Shown: piece by piece, positions 1 through 6,652 of the stretch
Layout: the number at the start of each line of letters is the position of its first letter
How positions within the stretch are numbered: position 1 is the first letter of the stretch
From: an uncultured Acidimicrobiaceae bacterium
GTDB lineage: Bacteria; Actinomycetota; Acidimicrobiia; Acidimicrobiales; UBA8592
Direction: 5' to 3'
Assembly (NCBI GenBank): GCA_913031515.1
Contig: CAJWET010000089.1
Coordinates: forward strand, 1-6,652
DNA length: 6,652 nucleotides
Notes under the pieces: generated by a model
Databases searched by the model: none
What the model saw: only the letters and a program-made list of their open reading frames with translations
What the model was told of the DNA's origin: nothing
Made by a program: the position numbers and the translations under genes

Positions 1-1109
1 ATCGCACCTGCAAATACCCCAAGAAGACCTATTAAGGTTGCAGCTGGCCAAAGTCCAGACATCGAAGCTGCCACAAGCAAGCTGATACCCGCGGCGAACA
101 CGGAAAAGACAAAGAGTTTGACCTGTCCAATCCGATTTTTTGACATTGCAAGGGAAGCAACGCCGACGCCGACGCCAATACCTAATGCTGTCTGAAGGAC
201 CGACATACCATCGGCTGGATTTTCGCCAAGAACATCTTTCGCAAAAATTGGTCCGAGCGGTATGAGCATACCTCCGCCAATAAGGCCCGCTCCAAGAGCA
301 GCGCAGACAGCTCGGACGACCGGATTTACAAATATGAAATCCCAACCTTCACGAAGTTCTTCAATGGTTGAAGTTAAGTCGAGCCGAGGTTTCTTTCTTG
401 GTGTCGTTTTAGATAGAGGTCGCTTCGGTATTGCTATGAAGAGAATCATTGCTGCAGAGAAGAGAAACGTGAAAGAATCCGCGAAAAACCCTAGCCCTAT
501 TTGATCAGCGTTAAATGAGGATGCTCCGGGCCATGAAGATATTTTGTCCGCAAAACGGCCAAGGAATATAAAGATGGCTGCAGCTATTGGGACTGTTCCA
601 TAAGTTGCTGCCATTTGTAAGGAATTTACGGTAGTAAGGCTTTCCTTTGGAACAATGCTGGGCACCACTGAGTCTTTTGCTGGTATCCATAAAAGAGTGA
701 AGATCTCTAAGGCAAGAGAAGCCAATACAAGATGCCAGACAGCGGTAGCGAAAGGAAGAGTCAGCAAGATAAGGACTCGTGCCAGATCACAGTAAATCAT
801 GACTTGTTTCCGATCCCAGCGGTCAACAAGCACCCCTGCGAGTGGGGCAAGGAAAAGGCCGGGAATGATTCGGACTGAAAAGACGAAACCCACAGCTGTT
901 TCCGGTGTCCCGCCTCCGAGCTCCGTAGCAGCTGCAGCAATGGCAAGAAAACCAAGCCAATCGCCAGTAGAACCGATCGCTTGAACTATCCACAAGCGAA
1001 AATATTGGTAGCTCCCGAAGATTTTCTCAACCCAAAGGTTCCCAGCCAAACGTTGATGGCCGGCAACGAGGTCTCCGTGATGCGAGGATGAAGGTTGTTC
1101 TGAAGACAC
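1..1109 (-). CDS. MFS-type membrane protein, 3'-partial; possibly the N-terminal half of an MFS-thymidylate kinase fusion
   Basis: The frame is open from a GTG at 1109-1107 to the left edge, giving 369 codons with the C-terminus missing. GTG is the first start codon after an in-frame TAA (1134-1136). An AAAGGA lies about 20 bases upstream, too far for a normal ribosome binding site, so the start is moderately sure. About 30 soluble residues come first, then hydrophobic helices from about residue 36. The loop GVLVDRWDRK (92-101) matches the MFS loop 2-3 signature, and AKDSVVPSIVPKESLTTVNSL-type sequence (144-164) resembles the MFS_3/EntS-like group. A basic cytoplasmic stretch (229-242) separates the two helix bundles, followed by further helices from about 260. 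It lies 90 bases downstream of topA on the same strand. In many actinobacteria this position holds an MFS domain fused to dTMP kinase (tmk); the kinase part would lie beyond the window, so the fusion is inference. A plain drug or metabolite exporter is the alternative. Confidence 0.85.
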   Translation of the reverse strand, partial: MSSEQPSSSHHGDLVAGHQRLAGNLWVEKIFGSYQYFRLWIVQAIGSTGDWLGFLAIAAAATELGGGTPETAVGFVFSVRIIPGLFLAPLAGVLVDRWDRKQVMIYCDLARVLILLTLPFATAVWHLVLASLALEIFTLLWIPAKDSVVPSIVPKESLTTVNSLQMAATYGTVPIAAAIFIFLGRFADKISSWPGASSFNADQIGLGFFADSFTFLFSAAMILFIAIPKRPLSKTTPRKKPRLDLTSTIEELREGWDFIFVNPVVRAVCAALGAGLIGGGMLIPLGPIFAKDVLGENPADGMSVLQTALGIGVGVGVASLAMSKNRIGQVKLFVFSVFAAGISLLVAASMSGLWPAATLIGLLGVFAGA

Positions 1110-1199
1110 GCGATTAGAGTAGTTTGAAGTCCTTTAAAGGCACAAACACACGAAAAAATTCACAAAAAAACCTGTATAGGCTGATGGAGCAAATCTGCG

Positions 1200-4100
1200 T
1201 TATTGCTGCGCTCGACGTTCAGCCAGAAGCTCTTTGGCACGTTCGCATGTCATTTCTTCAATGGAATCACCAAGTTGGAGACTCGCATTTGTGTCTCCAT
1301 CTGTAACGTATGGGCCAAACCTTCCTTCTTTAAGAACTACGGGTTTTTCCGATACTGGGTCAAGGCAAGGATTCCCGTCCTCTTCTTTTAGCGCAATTTC
1401 TTTGGATTGCCTTCGCTGGAATTGTTTTGGCTGGGAAAGTAACTCAAGGGCACGGCCATAGTTGATAGTGAAGGGGTCATCATCGTCAGCTAGGCTTCTA
1501 GTCTCATCTCCAGAACGTAAATACGGACCATATGGGCCGTTATGTACCGTTATTTCCGTGTCTTTATCGGGAAGTTCTTCGCAAGAATCTTCAGTCTCGA
1601 GATTTGAGTCTGATTTTGTCCTTTCGGTATCGTCATCTGGTTCAAGTACTCTAGGCAAACTGAGAAGTTGTAAAGCTTCCTCCTTGGTCAGTGTTTCGGC
1701 ATCCATCCCTTCGAGAAGTGAAGCTGTTTTTGGTCTAGGAGTATTCTTGAGTATTTCCCGTTCAAATAGAACGTCAACAGCAAACTGACAACTATCAAAT
1801 TTTGAAAGGGCCGCTATAAATAGTTCAAGATTTTTAATCTTTGACTCGGAGTTTTTCAGCGTCAGAACTTCCTCCCAATACCCTGATTCATGTAACGCAT
1901 CTCTAACAAGGGAGCTAGGTCGTTCACTTTCTTGCTTTGTCTGATATTGGACTATTAAGCGAGTCAACTGATCTAAAGCGGATTGGGCTTTACTTTGTGG
2001 CTTAAGTATGTCTTTTATCTGCAAAGCATCGAACAAGCTGCTCTGGTTCTGTTCTGCAATCGACTGAAAGTGCTCAACCGATCTTTTGCCGATTCCGCGT
2101 TTAGGAGAATTAAGTATGTAGAGCACAGCCTCATCATCGTTTGGATCAACGATCGTTCGAAGATAGGCGGAAGCGACCTTTATTGGTTTCAGGTGATGCG
2201 GGAGCCGCATAAGTTCACCTTCAGGTGATGAGGATCTAGGCCATTTGGGGAAATGCCCAAGTGAGACATACGATCCGTAACTTCCCTGTCTGAGAACTAC
2301 ATCTAGTCCCGTCTCAGGATCTTTACATAGCACCTGGTCTGGTTCTGCTGCCGCATTCAGATATTCCTTCGCTTTTGGAACTGTGAGTTGATCTGGGGGA
2401 AGGCTTTCTGGAACAGATGCAGTTTCACCATCTATTTCATATTGGACATACGGTTTCTGGTTAGCGAAACGGGCAAAAATATTTTGGTTTGACTCCGTGT
2501 CAAAGCCAACATGGTGCGCTATCTGTTGACGAAGCTCAGGCAAATCACCTAATTTGATCTTGTCTTGGACAGCAGCGATTTGGTCCCGTAAACCAACGTC
2601 CATATCAAACCACCATCTATCAAGCATTTCGATTCTGTTCTTGTTTCCATTTGCAATTTCATCGAGGCTCTGTTCCAAATTTGCTGTGTAGTGGTATTGG
2701 ACTTCTTCATTAAACTCTTTTTCAAGAAAATTGGTTCCAACTATTCCTTTAACGGTTGGGACTAACGATCGACCATCTTTGAAAATGTATTCTCTTGCCC
2801 GGATTTTTCCGATTGTTGCAGAGAATGTCGAAGGTCTCCCAATTCCTTCTTCTTCCATCCATTTCACAATTGAAGACTCAGTAAATCTCGATGGTGGTTT
2901 TGTCGAGTGGCTTTTTACTTCAATTTCACCGATGGTTACGATCTCCCCTTCGGGCAGGTCTGGGAGTACTCCTCCATCTTCAATATCTTCATTGCTCTCC
3001 ATTGTTTCCTCGTATATATGGCGGAAACCTGCATGGGTGATAACTCGGCCACTTGCACTAAACATGGCTTCCTGAGATTCAGCACCATTGCCTTCAAACA
3101 TCGTTCCTTCAAGTAACATCCGTGCCGTCTCACCTTTTTCGTCAGTCATTTGGGACGCGATCGTTCTTTTCCAGATAATTTCGTAAACGTTTAACTGATC
3201 TTTATTCAGCTCGCCTGTGAGTTCATCGGGGTGGCGGAAAGTTTCTCCTGCCGGCCTTATAGCTTCGTGAGCTAACTGGGCGCTTGCTGTCTTGTTTTCA
3301 TATGTTCGAGGTTGAGCGGGTAGATACTCATCCCCACATACCTTCTTTATACTTGAACGAGCTGCTTCGATAGCTTGATCGGAGAGTGCAGTGCTATCAG
3401 TTCGGTGGTAGGTGATGAACCCATTTTGGTAGAGGCTCTGGGCTATTCCCATAGCAGCGCTGGCTGAACCTCCGAGTTTATTGATGACTTCCTGTTGAAA
3501 AGTAGAAGTGGTGAATGGAGGTTTCGGTTTTTTCTGATAGGGAGACCGTTCAATTGATCTGACTGTGAGAGTTTTATTTGTGAACACATCTTTTAAAGCG
3601 CCGGCAGTTTTTTCAGTAAGTACTACAACATTGTTTCCTTTCTTCAACTCTCCATTCTCATCGAAGTCATTCTTCCCCGACACAACTTTTCGTCCATCAA
3701 TCTCTATGAGTTTAGCCATGAACGCGACTTCTGCTCTGGTGAGTACATTTGCAGTAACACTGCTGTAGTCGGCGCTTACAAAACGGATACGTTCTCGTTC
3801 ACGTTCAACAATTCGTCGAGTGGTTGGACTTTGAACTCGTCCTCCGGTTGCCCCCCCTCCTATCACCTGCCTCATGACACTTGACCAGCCGAACCCTGAT
3901 ATTCGATCCATTATTCTTCGGGCCTCCTGCGCTGCGACAAGGTCCAGATCAATCTCCCGTGTATTCTCTAGAGCAGCGACAATGGCTTTTTCTGTGATTT
4001 CATGAAAAACCATTCGATAATGAGGAATCTTTGGTTTGAGTACTTCTACTAGATGCCAAGCTATTGCTTCGCCTTCACGGTCTTCATCTGTCGCGAGATA

Positions 4101-4412
4101 TAGAGTATCTACTTCTTTTAGTGCCTTGCGTAATTGGGTTATTGTCTTCCGACTATTTTCGCTGACAACGTACCAGGGTTCCCATATATTTGTCGAAGAT
4201 TCTTGTCCGAAGATGTCGATTCCAAAAAATTGCAACTCATCATTCTCGGGATGCGTTTCGAAATTGTAGCGTTTATCTTTTTTCACGAATTTGGGTTGGA
4301 TGATGTCTCGAATATGCCCAACTGAAGCCTCGACCGAGTAATCGGCTCCAAGATATCTTTTGATGGTTTTGGCTTTCGCCGGTGATTCAACTATGACAAG
4401 TGCTGTAGGCAC
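1200..4412 (-). CDS. topA: DNA topoisomerase I (type IA) with an internal UvrD/PcrA 2B-like insertion
   Basis: Type IA topoisomerase that relaxes negatively supercoiled DNA by Mg-dependent single-strand passage in the nucleoid. The protein has 1070 residues, longer than the roughly 900-970 usual in actinobacteria. The GTG start (4412-4410) is fixed by an in-frame TAG only two codons upstream (4416-4418); a weak GGA lies 6 bases before it. The TOPRIM domain has E9, K13 and the acidic triad D109/D111/E113 in ATDEDREGE. The catalytic tyrosine is Y335 in ITYHRTDS, with R337, and HEAIRP is at 382-387. GIGRPST is at 523-529. The C-terminus has glycine-rich TopA repeats at about 645-690, 694-922 (interrupted), 951-996 and 1016-1067, and no zinc-finger cysteines, as in mycobacterial TopA. 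Oddities: a UvrD 2B-like segment at about 744-887 splits the second repeat; an acidic linker lies at 923-950; H336 replaces the usual methionine; and the SAGRVQS region is diverged. It is most likely the housekeeping enzyme. Confidence 0.97.
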   Translation of the reverse strand: MPTALVIVESPAKAKTIKRYLGADYSVEASVGHIRDIIQPKFVKKDKRYNFETHPENDELQFFGIDIFGQESSTNIWEPWYVVSENSRKTITQLRKALKEVDTLYLATDEDREGEAIAWHLVEVLKPKIPHYRMVFHEITEKAIVAALENTREIDLDLVAAQEARRIMDRISGFGWSSVMRQVIGGGATGGRVQSPTTRRIVERERERIRFVSADYSSVTANVLTRAEVAFMAKLIEIDGRKVVSGKNDFDENGELKKGNNVVVLTEKTAGALKDVFTNKTLTVRSIERSPYQKKPKPPFTTSTFQQEVINKLGGSASAAMGIAQSLYQNGFITYHRTDSTALSDQAIEAARSSIKKVCGDEYLPAQPRTYENKTASAQLAHEAIRPAGETFRHPDELTGELNKDQLNVYEIIWKRTIASQMTDEKGETARMLLEGTMFEGNGAESQEAMFSASGRVITHAGFRHIYEETMESNEDIEDGGVLPDLPEGEIVTIGEIEVKSHSTKPPSRFTESSIVKWMEEEGIGRPSTFSATIGKIRAREYIFKDGRSLVPTVKGIVGTNFLEKEFNEEVQYHYTANLEQSLDEIANGNKNRIEMLDRWWFDMDVGLRDQIAAVQDKIKLGDLPELRQQIAHHVGFDTESNQNIFARFANQKPYVQYEIDGETASVPESLPPDQLTVPKAKEYLNAAAEPDQVLCKDPETGLDVVLRQGSYGSYVSLGHFPKWPRSSSPEGELMRLPHHLKPIKVASAYLRTIVDPNDDEAVLYILNSPKRGIGKRSVEHFQSIAEQNQSSLFDALQIKDILKPQSKAQSALDQLTRLIVQYQTKQESERPSSLVRDALHESGYWEEVLTLKNSESKIKNLELFIAALSKFDSCQFAVDVLFEREILKNTPRPKTASLLEGMDAETLTKEEALQLLSLPRVLEPDDDTERTKSDSNLETEDSCEELPDKDTEITVHNGPYGPYLRSGDETRSLADDDDPFTINYGRALELLSQPKQFQRRQSKEIALKEEDGNPCLDPVSEKPVVLKEGRFGPYVTDGDTNASLQLGDSIEEMTCERAKELLAERRAQQ
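1752..2183 (-). other. UvrD/PcrA 2B-subdomain-like segment inside topA
   Basis: These codons (TopA residues about 744-887) do not resemble topoisomerase. They follow the order of motifs in the 2B subdomain of superfamily 1A helicases. ASAYLRTIVDPNDDEA corresponds to the family's DALAYLR-x-NPDDD segment. NSPKRGIG (768-775) is the characteristic GIG motif that in PcrA and UvrD contacts duplex DNA. SSLFDAL (791-797) and the helix with SGYWEEVL (843-850) have UvrD counterparts, and ESKIKNLELF (856-865) matches the ESRIENLEEL type. No Walker A, DExx, motif V (TxHxxKGLE) or motif VI is present, so it cannot be a motor. TopA repeat sequence resumes at RPKTASLLEGM (893-903), and the reading frame is continuous throughout. 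The assignment is by recognition of motifs, not by a search. Confidence 0.8.
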
Positions 4413-4490
4413 AATCTATCCATTTCTGTTTTTAGAAAGCAGGAAAAAAACTGTGTTTGCTTTCGGGGCGTGAGAGTAACCTAAAATTTC

Positions 4491-4503
4491 GCGTTTGCAA
4501 CGC
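4491..4503. repeat. Perfect 5-bp inverted repeat with 3-base centre in the nhaA-topA gap
   Basis: GCGTTTGCAACGC has arms GCGTT and AACGC around TGC. It lies 79 bases upstream of the topA start. No uninterrupted T-run follows on the minus strand (GAAATTTT comes next), so it is a poor intrinsic terminator for nhaA; it could be a small operator or chance. The rest of the 204-base gap is AT-rich, with no RNA gene that I can see. Confidence 0.3.
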
Positions 4504-4537
4504 ATTCTCCAAAAAAATGATTTTTCGAAGAATAGTT

Positions 4538-4554
4538 TTGAAATTGGTTTTCAA
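4538..4554. repeat. Inverted repeat TTGAAA-N5-TTTCAA downstream of nhaA
   Basis: The perfect 6-base arms are at 4538-4543 and 4549-4554, with spacer TTGGT. It lies 63 bases past the nhaA stop and 126 bases before the topA start. Operator-like in form, but such repeats arise easily in AT-rich spacers. On the minus strand TTGAAA could also serve as a -35 box for topA, but no well-placed -10 element follows, so I do not call a promoter. Confidence 0.2.
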
Positions 4555-4616
4555 GCCACAGAAGATAATTTTCACAAAGGTTTAGTAAATATCTGGTCTA
4601 TCGTCTTGAAGTCTCA

Positions 4617-5993
4617 TTAGGTATTCTCATCTGGGGTTTTTGCCTTCGATCTTGTGCCCAAATGTAAGAACAGTAGTCCCAAAATTCCTGCTGCCAATGA
4701 TGCGAACAGGATTCCTATTTTCGACTCGTTAGAAAATATTGCATAATCCTCATACGCAAGGTTCGTAATGAAGAGCGCGACCGTAAATCCAATCCCAGCA
4801 GCTGCCGATAAACCTAAGAGTGACATTGCGTTCAAATCTTTCGGACGAACGGTGAATGGCATCTTCATACCTATCCAAGTTGTTGCGAAAATACCTAAGG
4901 TTTTTCCTACTACGAGGCCGAGCGCTACTCCCCAGGTAATAGGGCTTGCCGCTGCATCACCTAAGACGCCGCCACCTAGGTTAACTCCCGCATTTGCCAA
5001 TGCAAAAATTGGGATAATGATGAAACTCGAAATTGGGTGAAGTGCTGTTCCTATTCGTTCCGCTACAGATGTAGATGACTCGTTTAGCTCCATTGCTGTT
5101 ATGCGGACATCAACAGGGTAGATGTTCTCTCCTTTGTCCCGTAGCCACTCAAGGGCCTGCATCCCTTCCTCTCTTGTTTGCTGAGGTTTCGCTGGAGCAA
5201 TCAAACCAAGAAGAACACCTGCAATCGTGGCATGTATTCCGGATTCAAAGGTTGCTAGCCAGAAGGCGAACCCGAGGATGATGTAGATCGGGATATACCA
5301 GATGTTTAAGAATTTGAGCAAAAGTATTGCTGCTAAGAGCACTAAAGCGGCTATCGACCATGATGCTGAAAGGCTCGAGGTATAAAAAATAGCTATTACT
5401 AGAATCGCTCCGATGTCGTCGACAATAGCGAGACTGAGCAAGAAAACCTTTAGAGGTCGGCTAACACGGTCTCCCAGGAGAGAAACAACCCCAACTGCAA
5501 ATGCTATGTCCGTTGCCATCGGGATACCCCAGCCGGATGATGGATCACCTGATGAGTTGAAAGCGAAAAAAATGAGCGCTGGGAAGAGCATCCCACCAAT
5601 CGCCGCAATTACTGGGAGAGCAGCTGCCTTGGGATCTTTCAGATGTCCACTTACGAGTTCGCGTTTAATTTCAAGACCAACAACGAAAAAGAAAATAACC
5701 ATCAGAGCATCATTTACTAGAGTGCCTAAGTTCAGGTGATGGCCTGACCCACCCATGTGATAATCGCCTATGACTAACTCAAAGTCTGTGTGCCAAAGAT
5801 CAACATAACTTTCTGACCATGGTGAATTCGCCCAAATCAGTGCTATTGCGGTAGCGATAAGGAGCAATATACCTCCCGCTGCTTCTATGTTGAGAAAATT
5901 CCGCACTGGTTTTCCGACACGACGCGCTAAACCACTTTCGCCGCCAAGCCAAGTCCACTTGGGCAAATCAGGTAAGGGGGTGTTTTCTGCCAT
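4617..5993 (-). CDS. nhaA: Na+/H+ antiporter NhaA
   Basis: Inner-membrane antiporter that expels Na+ (or Li+) in exchange for protons, for sodium tolerance and pH homeostasis. It has 458 residues, against 388 in E. coli; the extra length is a hydrophilic N-terminus (about 30 residues), a longer loop at about 268-315, and a short charged tail. Family signatures are intact: NDALMVIFFFVVGLEIKRE (94-112), ATDIAFA with D162 (equivalent to E. coli D133), AIVDDIGAI with the ion-binding pair D192/D193 (E. coli D163/D164), SGIHATIAG with H254 (E. coli H225), and GKTLGI with K364 (E. coli K300). The ATG at 5993-5991 is the first start codon after an in-frame TAA (6015-6017). A GGAG sits only 2 bases before it, closer than usual, so initiation may be weak. 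It ends 204 bases before topA on the same strand; no functional link is evident. Family assignment is secure, transport activity is inferred. Confidence 0.97.
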   Translation of the reverse strand: MAENTPLPDLPKWTWLGGESGLARRVGKPVRNFLNIEAAGGILLLIATAIALIWANSPWSESYVDLWHTDFELVIGDYHMGGSGHHLNLGTLVNDALMVIFFFVVGLEIKRELVSGHLKDPKAAALPVIAAIGGMLFPALIFFAFNSSGDPSSGWGIPMATDIAFAVGVVSLLGDRVSRPLKVFLLSLAIVDDIGAILVIAIFYTSSLSASWSIAALVLLAAILLLKFLNIWYIPIYIILGFAFWLATFESGIHATIAGVLLGLIAPAKPQQTREEGMQALEWLRDKGENIYPVDVRITAMELNESSTSVAERIGTALHPISSFIIIPIFALANAGVNLGGGVLGDAAASPITWGVALGLVVGKTLGIFATTWIGMKMPFTVRPKDLNAMSLLGLSAAAGIGFTVALFITNLAYEDYAIFSNESKIGILFASLAAGILGLLFLHLGTRSKAKTPDENT

Positions 5994-6106
5994 TTCTCCA
6001 TTTAATCCAATGAATTACCGACTCTCATCCTATTGGGCATAGAACCCGAAAAATACCGATCCTTAAATAACTAGAGAAAGAAAGGGAATTTCGTCCTCTA
6101 TGTCGC

Positions 6107-6652
6107 TCATTGAAAGTATCTTATTTCTCCGTTTGATGCTTCGACGACTGCGCGAACAGCGTGATGGAGTGCTTCATGATGTACTTGGAATTCTTCAATC
6201 ACGGGGTCAGGTTCAGATGCTGCTGTCGGGATATCTTCGGGGTGAGTTTCGTTATCTCCCATCTTTGCAAAGGCTAGATCCCAATTGGTCTTTCCAGCTT
6301 CACGTTCCAAATACATGCTTGGTGCTTGTAGTAGAGCTCTGTCAAGGTCGTTAACGATTGCGATCACGATATCTGTTGATGTAAGGACTCCTGGAGTTGC
6401 CAACAAATGCAATGCCTGAAGTTTTCTCATTGCCATCGCCATTATCATCTCTGGCGAGCTGAGCTCTATCACTGCCGAATCAATCTCTTGTAGATCGATG
6501 GTGATTTCTCGGTTGACATCGAACCATTCTCTAAGGGTTTCAAATAGCCGTTTGGAGACAGAATGAAGAGCCAACAATTCATCTGGTTTTGGAATTTTTC
6601 CAGCTAATATAAAATCTAAATATTTACGAGCACCAGACCCAGCAAATTCATG
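6107..6652 (-). CDS. Hypothetical protein, 5'-partial, predicted mostly helical and soluble
   Basis: The frame is open from the right edge to a TGA at 6107-6109, showing 181 residues of the C-terminal part. No ATG or GTG occurs in frame near the edge. A TTG at 6577-6575 could be read as a start, but codons upstream of it (ending KIPKPDEL) continue in a protein-like way, so I take the true start to lie outside the window. I do not recognise the family. Visible features are an amphipathic helical first half, a methionine-rich stretch PEMIMAMAMRKLQALHLL, an acidic loop DNETHPEDIPTAASEPDPVIEE, and a histidine-containing helix HHEALHHAVRAVVEA close to the end. There are no membrane segments. It ends 113 bases before nhaA on the same strand. 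The reality of the gene rests on length, position and reading-frame continuity. Confidence 0.65.
   Translation of the reverse strand, partial: HEFAGSGARKYLDFILAGKIPKPDELLALHSVSKRLFETLREWFDVNREITIDLQEIDSAVIELSSPEMIMAMAMRKLQALHLLATPGVLTSTDIVIAIVNDLDRALLQAPSMYLEREAGKTNWDLAFAKMGDNETHPEDIPTAASEPDPVIEEFQVHHEALHHAVRAVVEASNGEIRYFQ

Noticed and set aside
262..504. Plus-strand open frame of 80 codons at the left end
   Set aside because: It is antisense to the MFS gene, whose frame is open for 369 codons with clear helices and loop motif.
1137..1199. Intrinsic terminator after topA, suggested by T-runs on the minus strand
   Set aside because: The T-runs (TTTTTTTG and ATTTTTTC) have no GC-rich hairpin ahead of them; topA and the MFS gene may be co-transcribed.
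1462..1788. Plus-strand open frame of 108 codons inside topA
   Set aside because: It is antisense to a well-supported coding region and its composition (serine-rich, low complexity) is what the opposite strand of topA gives; no start signal or family likeness.
1752..2183. The UvrD-like segment as a remnant of a separate helicase gene or a mobile element
   Set aside because: The reading frame runs unbroken from TopA into the segment and back, there are no terminal repeats or transposase, and no helicase motor motifs are present; a domain insertion fits better.
3845..3900. A frameshift in topA at the run of seven C (3851-3857)
   Set aside because: Reading the other two frames around this point does not recover the usual SPVLW...SAGRVQS sequence, and the main frame keeps GRVQS and VERERER right after, so divergence rather than a frameshift is favoured.
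4036..4325. Overlapping plus-strand open frames antisense to the TOPRIM part of topA
   Set aside because: The minus strand here encodes conserved TopA motifs (E9, DEDREGE), so these frames are shadows.
4436..4463. Inverted repeat AAAGCA ... TGCTTT upstream of topA
   Set aside because: Only 6 base pairs with a 16-base loop in AT-rich DNA; easily due to chance.
5413..5739. Plus-strand open frame of 108 codons within nhaA
   Set aside because: It is antisense to the conserved NhaA core with the ATDIAFA and VDDIGAI motifs; the sequence shows no family likeness.

Overview
The window reads as chromosomal DNA of an actinobacterium of moderate GC content (mid-40s percent by eye, low for that phylum). 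This would fit an uncultivated, possibly marine, lineage such as Acidimicrobiia, but the lineage is an inference. Two things point to Actinobacteria. The topoisomerase I ends in a series of glycine-rich TopA C-terminal repeats and has no zinc-finger cysteine clusters. It is also followed on the same strand by an MFS-like membrane protein, the place where many actinobacteria carry an MFS domain fused to thymidylate kinase (topA - tmk - holB neighbourhood).

All four genes lie on the minus strand, so transcription runs from the right edge to the left. From right to left they are: a 5'-partial gene of unknown function (6107-6652); nhaA, a Na+/H+ antiporter (4617-5993); topA, DNA topoisomerase I (1200-4412); and the N-terminal 369 codons of an MFS-type protein that runs off the left edge (1-1109). 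The gaps between genes are 113, 204 and 90 bases. None contains an RNA gene, an insertion sequence or a CRISPR array, and I found no convincing terminator. Two short palindromes lie in the nhaA-topA gap and one lies upstream of the MFS gene. The plus strand has only open frames antisense to these genes.

The standout observation is inside TopA. The protein is complete and has its TOPRIM acidic residues and catalytic tyrosine. However, about 145 residues that look like the 2B subdomain of UvrD/PcrA helicases, including the PKRGIG motif, are inserted into one of its C-terminal repeats, in frame and without any helicase motor. The same protein also differs from the usual family sequence next to the catalytic tyrosine (ITYHRTDS rather than ITYMRTDS) and around the normally near-invariant SAGRVQS segment.

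In function, TopA relaxes negative supercoils. The MFS protein is probably the N-terminal half of a nucleotide-metabolism fusion whose kinase part lies outside the window. NhaA handles sodium and pH homeostasis, and nothing visible ties it functionally to topA.
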